Assembly: GCA_025642065.1 (NCBI GenBank)
Contig: JAODUP010000165.1
Span: forward strand, 1-64,000
Length of the DNA stretch: 64,000 nt
Source: Paralvinella palmiformis
Lineage: Eukaryota > Annelida > Polychaeta > Terebellida > Alvinellidae
Direction of reading: 5' to 3'
Position numbers and translations under genes: made by a program. This document shows positions 58,261 to 64,000 of the stretch, piece after piece; position 1 is the stretch's first letter; each line of letters opens with the position of its first letter. The notes beneath the pieces are model-generated. The model saw only the letters and a program-made list of their open reading frames with translations, was not told the DNA's origin and made no database searches.

Positions 58261-58440
58261 ACAGGCTGTTTCAATTCTCAAGCAAAAAATTGATCATGAA
58301 AAAAGGGAGCAGTGGCTACGGAACTTGAACAGAGGGGATGAACTACATTCTTTCAAGTTCAAAGAACCATCCAAGTCGCATTGTGTCTGCTCTCTATATT
58401 TCATCAACAGCAAACCATCACACATCCACCCAGATCCAGA
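58261..58440 (+). pseudogene. THAP-like zinc finger, C-terminal part
   Basis: After acceptor CACATGATACAG: EKREQWLRNLNRGDELHSFK and EPSKSHCVCSLYFINSKPSH, then HPDPEINLG. The W-x-x-x-x-x-R, then S-x-x-x-x-V-C-S-x-x-F pattern fits the second half of a THAP (C2CH) DNA-binding domain, where the last Cys and His bind zinc; here Tyr stands in place of the usual His. The N-terminal cysteines are not visible. Could be a host THAP gene exon or transposon-derived. Confidence 0.5.
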
Positions 58441-58595
58441 AATTAATTTAGGACATGGAGTTAACAAATGTCAAAGGTGCCTTGCTTGTAATTTGTATTC
58501 AATGCATAATCTGTGGTAAAGGACATCTGCTGTCTTCATCTTCAGATATGTACTGATATCGATGAAGTATAGACTGGGCCATCTAACACAAGCAG

Positions 58596-59996
58596 ATTCT
58601 CACAGCCAGTCCATCTCCTTCGATGTAATTGTAAAGGGGTCTAGCAATATGGTGCCATCCTGCATTCTCAACAGTTCCTTGTATTCATTGAGATTCACCC
58701 TCATGGACTGCTCCACAGATAGATCAACCTGAATGTCAGACTCCCAGGCAAAAAGAGCTCTCACACGCCCATGCAGAGGCAAGGCACTCCTTTTCAATCT
58801 TGGCATGCCTCTTCTCAGCATCTGTTAGCGTGCATGATACGAATGCTATAGGCTGCAGCTGTTTTCCATCATGCTGAAGTAAAGCGGCTCCTAATCCATA
58901 ACTGCTACTGTCAGCACTCACTACTGTGTGGTGGTTTGGTTGGTAGAAATGCAGCGTTGGTAGGTATCGCAGTTTGCTTTTTACATGTACAAATGCTTTT
59001 TCCTGTCCTTGTCCCCACCGCCATACTGTATCATTTTTCAGCAAGTCTGTGCGACGTTTCAGTAAACTAGCTATGCCTGGTATGTACTTTGATAGGTAGT
59101 TAAGCATTCCGCACAGAGAGCGCAACTCTGTGACATTTGTTGGTGGTGGTAGTTCACGCAATGCTCTCACTTTATCAGCATCTGGTTGTACACCTTTTTC
59201 ACTGATGTTATGACCAAAATATTTCACTGCGCTTCGGCCAAAATGACATTTGTTTTTATTAAATTTTAGTCCATAGTCACATACGCGTTTTAGTACTTCG
59301 TCAAGACATCTGTCACGTTCTTCGTTGTTTCAACCCAAATCAGTATGTCGTCTATCACTGCATCACAATCATCTAGACCTTGTAACATTTCATTCATCTT
59401 CTTTTGGAAAGCTTCCGGTCCTAAACTGATCCCCATGGAAATTCTGCTGAAACAGAATCTCCCAAAAGGTCTGAAAAATGTTGTCAATGTCGTGCTTTCT
59501 GGACTCGGAGGTATTTTATAGAAACCCCCAACAGCATCTAGAGTGGAAAATACTGTCGCCCCGGCTAGTTTCGGTGCTATGTCTTCCAGATTTGGCGACA
59601 TTTATATGGGTCATTTCACGGCATGATTCAGTTTTTTAAAGTCCACACATATCCTCACATCACCTGAACCTTTCGCAACCACTACCATAGGCACACACCA
59701 ATCATTTGCCTCAATGACTTCTTTGATGATGCCTGCACTTTTCATTCTCTCTAATTCTGCTTTTACTTTGTCCATCACAGGGAATGATACTCGTCGTGCG
59801 GTGGACATGCTGTATGATTCGGCTTCGGTACATAGGTTTATGGTGATGGGTTCCGTGTGCATTAAACCATCAGCTCCAAAAACATCTTGCTTTACTTCCA
59901 CTTTGTCGACTTTCGCCATGATGCGAAATCTGCAGGCCACTCTTCCCATTCATCGGCGTTGTAGCTGAATATCGGTGGTGGGTCAAACCGTGCCAT
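58596..59996 (-). mobile_element. Ty3/gypsy retrotransposon, internally deleted
   Basis: Minus-strand coding remnants without recognised LTRs. Order: ATG (59996) with a gag start MARFDPPPIFSYNADEWEEW, then directly pol: MDKVKAELERMKSAGIIKEV, PMVVVAKGSGDVRICVDFKK (RT), FSTLDAVGGFYKIP, AVIDDILIWV (catalytic VIDD), [37 protein letters not shown] (RNase H) and [15 protein letters not shown]. Most of gag, the protease and the integrase are missing. At least three frame breaks. Confidence 0.85.
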
Positions 59997-60163
59997 TGTT
60001 TTTTTTTACTTCTGACACTATGTTTGTGTTTGTCATCAACAAATGCCAGATCCGGTGGCTAATGTAAGCTTTGACAAAGTCCTTTATATGTCTCTTGAAT
60101 TTTGTGAACTCCTCCCATCCACATCAATGGCATTCTTAAAGGTAATATTTGTTATTGTGACAG

Positions 60164-60317
60164 AAGCGAGGTGATCAAGAATTTATCTTCTACAACTCTG
60201 AATTATACTATAACAGGACTGGATGCCACAACTATGTATACCATAGAGGTGTTTGTCATACCAAATTTGGTGATGGGCCATCAAGAGATGCTGACATAGA
60301 TTCTGTTATACCACCAG
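60164..60317 (+). pseudogene. Fibronectin type III exon, second half of a domain
   Basis: Acceptor TTATTGTGACAG, donor GTATATC. One frame gives TLNYTITGLDATTMYTIEVF, the next (after a shift near 60270) GDGPSRDADIDSVIPPG. This is the Y-x-I-x-x-L-x-x-x-T-x-Y-x-I-x-V pattern of an FN3 domain end. The shift makes it a pseudo-exon, unless it is a sequence error. Confidence 0.65.
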
Positions 60318-60475
60318 GTATATCAATGTGCCAAATGGGGAAAAACAGTTAGACCGAAACTGTAAACTTACCTATAGTTCAGTATTAAATGAAGAGACCT
60401 GTGAATAACAATGTATGTATGTAGATGTATAATCTAGATTCCTCCTCATCTTAATTTTATTATTCACTGGTACAG

Positions 60476-60674
60476 GTAAGCCTGATCCACCATGACAGTG
60501 ACAGAGTATGGATATGCAAGTTACAGAAAGACAAGTTACGATAAACTGGCAGCCAAATAATGGTGGATTTGGACCAATCAGAAATTATATACTACAAGTA
60601 CAACATGATGATAATGAGTAGATTACAGAAACTGTTTACATCATGTTTAATGTTACATCATATACAATTACTGG
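60476..60674 (+). pseudogene. Fibronectin type III exon, first half of next domain
   Basis: Acceptor TTCACTGGTACAG, donor GTAAGA. It begins GKPDPP, has in-frame stops, then MQVTERQVTINWQPNNGGFG with PIRNYILQVQHDDNE, a stop, then NVTSYTITG: P-x-x-P start, W strand and YxLQ strand of FN3. It continues naturally from the exon above (PPG then KPDPP). Three stops in frame; decayed copy of a multi-FN3 adhesion or receptor gene. Confidence 0.65.
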
Positions 60675-61386
60675 GTAAGATGGCCTTTTGTATATCTAGT
60701 CATAGTGATAGGTTTAATTTACTGCATTAACATTTACTGTATAATCCATGATTAAGTACATTCAGCAAAATATGATATTGTATTATATATTGATTACACG
60801 TTATTGATAATTTCATATTTTGATTGATTTGGTGTTTTGACAGCATGTTTTGGTTTATAACAGAATTATTGTTAATACTCAGAACTTACTGTTGGACCAT
60901 AAAATTGTATGTGTTGGTTATATAACTCAGGGTCATTTTATTGGTAATCCAGCATTAATTTTGTCTTAAAGAATCAAGTAATAAAGAATTTTAGTGAAAT
61001 CATTATGTTTTCTAAGTTGAACACATTGACCTAGATACATGTATTATTGTGATCAGTTATCTAATGTGTACTTAGAGTTTATAACTGGTTAGATGTATCC
61101 TCCTGTACATTGTATGAGATATTTACATATATATTAAACTTCACTCAGTCTGTTTAGTAAAACTCTCTTAAACCAGTTAATAATCATAATAAGATGTTTC
61201 TTATTGTGTCTTCAGTTTATAGTCGTACATCAGATATAGATCACTGCCAAAAATATTATAAGATGATGTTCATTTAGTCAGTTATCTTGTCAGATACTGA
61301 ACAAACAAACAGGTAAATAGTCTGTTATGATATGGTTAATTAACTGATGATGTTCATCAAAGGTGTTTGATGAACAAGTGAACTGA
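60675..61386. other. No gene recognised
   Basis: Could hold the left LTR or leader of the downstream retrotransposon; no TG..CA ends or primer site identified. Confidence 0.4.
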
Positions 61387-62192
61387 TTGTACGACTCTGA
61401 TTTAGCTAACCATCAACTGAGAGTCTTCCTTAACCTAAAAATTGAGCTCCAGATGGATGAATACTTTACAGGTGAGATTAATGAAACAATGGAACGATTC
61501 AATTTCAACAAAAGAAACCAAGCAATGGATGAAAATGTTGATAATTATGTCACTTGCCCGAGAACTCTAGCAAAAACATGCAACTTCTGTGACAATTGTG
61601 GGGACAGTCTGATCCGTGACAGAATAATTATGGGAATTATATATGAAGGCTATGAGAACAGTCAAGCTGATTTATTGAAGGTGGGTAAACTTACCCTCAA
61701 GGAGTGTATTAACATTTGCCGCAGTGCCGAAGCAATAAAAAGGCATATGAAACTGATGTCTTCAATTGTGAAAGAGGATATACACAAAGTCTCTGTGCGC
61801 TCAAAATATAACCCCAAGAGGCCAGTGAATGACAGAGGCAAGCATCAAAAGTACAGTGCAAAAGGAACTATGAGCAGATGTAAATTATGTGGACAGGAAC
61901 ATGGTTTAAGAAATCTGAATGTCCTACATGGCGAGCTATCTGCAAGAAATGTCACCATCGAAACCATTTTGCTATTGTATGCAAGAATAGCGACAATAAA
62001 CTGAAGAAGGTCCATGCAGTTCAGAAAGATGAGAATGACTCCAGCAGTGATTCTAGCACTGTCAGCTATATTAATGCTGTACGTCATCACATCTATACTG
62101 TCAGCGACGAGTTGAGCAAACCACTTTATGCGTTGATTAAAGTAAATAAAACAGGCAGTGAAGTTTCAGATAGACTGCTGGTGCCACTATAA
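61387..62192 (+). pseudogene. Gag with two zinc knuckles, frameshifted
   Basis: The first frame (to 62004) has a gag core with ETMERFNFNKRNQAMDENVD and NYV, then KLTLKECINICRSAEA and CKLCGQEHGL. The rest of the knuckle region (WFKKSECPTWRAICKKCHHR then NHFAIVCK) is in the overlapping frame 61887-62192, so a shift lies within the first knuckle. The two CCHC-like fingers would bind nucleic acid in the particle. Confidence 0.8.
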
Positions 62193-62194
62193 AT

Positions 62195-63646
62195 GTAATA
62201 CCAAGAAGATTTGTGAAGAATATCCAACTATCGAATGCCAATACCACACTAGAAATGTGGAATGGTGCAATGATACATCCTATTGGCAAGTGTAGGATTA
62301 ACATTAAGAATCTTCGGAATCAGAAAAAATATTCTGTTGAATTCATAGTAGTGGATGAGCCTCTAACACCACTACTCGGACGGAAAGCTGCAGAACACAT
62401 GCAACTTATCACCATCAACTATGACAACCTAGCACAGATCAATGCTACTCATGAATTTACAGAACCTACTGTACTGACTGACTATCCAGCAGTATTTGAT
62501 GGTGGTCTGGGTACACTACCAGGAGTAGTACATCTACATATCAATGATACTATCCAACCAGTCTCTAATAGACCCAGGAGAATACCCATCACTCTGGAGA
62601 AAGAGGTATCCCGAGAACTGGACAACCTAGTGAAGCAAGGTGTAATCTGTCCAGTAAATGAGCCATCAGAATAGGTGAGTCAGATGGCAGTTAATACTCG
62701 CAAGTCAGGAGCCATGAGAATATGTATTGACCCGAGGCCTTTGAATGTAGCACTGAAGCGTTCACACTACCAACTTCCAACAATAGATGAAGTTCTGCCG
62801 AAACTAGTGAATGCACGAATAATATCCAAACTGGATCTAGAGCAAGCATTCTGGCACTGCAAACTAGATGAAGAGTCGAGTAAACTCACTACATTTGCAA
62901 CTCACAAAGGCAGATTTAGATGGCTAAGATTACCATTTGGAACCAGTGTGAGCAGTGAGGAGTTCCAGAAAAGGCTAAAACAAGCTTTGGATGACATTGA
63001 TGGAATAGTTTGTGTAGCAGATGATATCCTTGTCTATGGTGTAGGTGATACAACAAAAGATGCTATGGAAGATCACCAGAAGAAGTTAACACTATTGTTA
63101 CAGAGATGCACCAAACTAGGAATTAAACTCAACAAGGCTAAATCAATATTCTGTTGTACAGAAGTACCATTCCTCGGACATCTGATAACCAGTGAAGGTC
63201 TAAAACCGGATCCAGGAAAGATTGATGCCATCCTGCAGATGCAACAACCTACCACAGTCCAGGAAGTACAAAGGCTCAATAGAACTGTGAATTATCTGGC
63301 ACGTTTCTTGCCACAGTTATCATCAGTTATGCAACCTCTGATGAAACTAACCAGGAAGGAGCAACCATGGATTTGGGGGCGAGAACAAGCGAAGGCATTC
63401 TCTGATGTGCAGAAGCTGGTAACCCAAGCACCAGCTCTAACGTACTTTGATTTCAACAAATCTAACACTGTTCAGTGCGATTCAAGTGAAAAAGGAATGG
63501 ATGCAGTACTACTCCAATATGGTCGACCTGTTGTGTATGCCAGCCAAGCACTACGAGATACTGAAGTATGCTCAGATAGAAAAGGAAATGCTCGCTATTG
63601 TCTGGAGTCTGGAGTTTTCACCAATACACATTTGGAAAGCACATAG
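62195..63646 (+). pseudogene. Pol: protease remnant, reverse transcriptase, RNase H
   Basis: Protease region: GATINVIPRRFVKNIQ and PLLGRKAAEHMQL are readable, but the active-site Asp before GAT is missing at the frame break near 62180. RT: TRKSGAMRICIDPRPLN, SKLDLEQAFWHCKL, RLPFGTSVSSEEFQ and catalytic VADD (63014-63025). RNase H: VQCDSSEKGMDAVLLQYG. One in-frame TAG at 62672-62674 separates protease from RT; after 63560 the frame shifts (YAQIEKEMLAIVWSLE is in 63447-63659). Confidence 0.85.
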
Positions 63647-64000
63647 TAGTACAGAGTGACCATAAACCACTAGAATCATTGATGTGTAACCCCCTCTCCA
63701 GAGCCCCGTGCAGATGAAATATGACACAGAAATCATATATACCAAGGGAACCAACATATTCATTGCTGACATGCTATCACATGCATATGTGAACTACCCT
63801 AGTACTGAACAATCTGACTTAGAACATATAAATGCTGTTCAACATCTTCCAACCTGTCAGGAACATTTGAAACAGATACAGCTTGAGACTGAAAGAGATG
63901 ATAACCTTCAAGCTCTAAAACAAATCATCATGCATGGATGGCCAGACCAGAAATCTGATGTACCACCTAATTTGATACCATACTATGGTATGCATGATGA

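Larger units (their letters stand above)
61387..64000 (+). mobile_element. Ty3/gypsy retrotransposon, continues beyond window
   Basis: Gag, zinc knuckles, protease remnant, RT and RNase H in order on +, with frame breaks. The right end of the window (63650-64000) reads as the end of RNase H (SDHKPLESLM, KGTNIFIADMLSHAYV) and the linker to integrase. LTRs are not seen. It resembles the K02A2.6-like gag-pol proteins annotated in many invertebrates. Different family from 58596-59996. Confidence 0.9.

Overview
This window is nuclear DNA of an invertebrate animal. Genes are split by introns with GT-AG sites, the DNA is AT-rich and full of microsatellites, and most of it is transposon debris: non-LTR retrotransposons, Ty3/gypsy elements, pogo/Tigger-like and PIF/Harbinger DNA transposons, and tRNA-derived SINEs. 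There are no bacterial operons, rRNA genes or CRISPR arrays. A lophotrochozoan, perhaps a mollusc, fits the mix of lectin exons and repeat types, but that assignment is inference. Exon limits below were read by hand from splice sites, reading frame and intron phase, without transcripts.

Layout. 1-5.6 kb: two copies of one LINE 3' part in opposite orientation, forming 1,397-bp inverted arms. 5.6-11.3 kb: simple repeats, a SINE and two collagen-like exon remnants on +. 11.4-14.2 kb: a nearly full-length but broken LINE. 17.2-31.8 kb: a minus-strand gene ending in an SH3 domain and a His-rich tail. Before the SH3 it has a set of exon types (beta, gamma, alpha, delta) repeated up to four times in tandem. 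A Tigger-like transposon, itself hit by a LINE fragment, interrupts this array at 28-30.5 kb. 33.4-37.3 kb: repeats, including a hammerhead-ribozyme-like motif on the minus strand. 37.4-50.5 kb: minus-strand C-type-lectin-domain (CTLD) exons, in matching phases for the last four to five. The intron splitting one CTLD holds a 4.8-kb Harbinger element, which contains a 3.1-kb TA-flanked element carrying a SAM-domain (SAMD3-like) gene. 50.5-55 kb: SINEs and microsatellites. 55.4-56.8 kb: a 564-bp direct repeat beside the last exon of an unrecognised minus-strand gene. 58.2-60.7 kb: a THAP-like fragment, a deleted Ty3/gypsy element on minus and two broken fibronectin-III exons. 61.4-64 kb: a second Ty3/gypsy element on +, running off the window.

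The host genes are unrelated pieces: an SH3 protein with an expanding disordered region, a secreted or membrane lectin, and fragments of collagen-like, FN3 and THAP genes. The points most worth a second look are the hammerhead motif, the phase-preserving exon amplification, the nested transposon inside the CTLD intron, and the near-identical inverted LINE arms. All coding parts of mobile elements seen here are broken, so none looks able to move by itself from this sequence.
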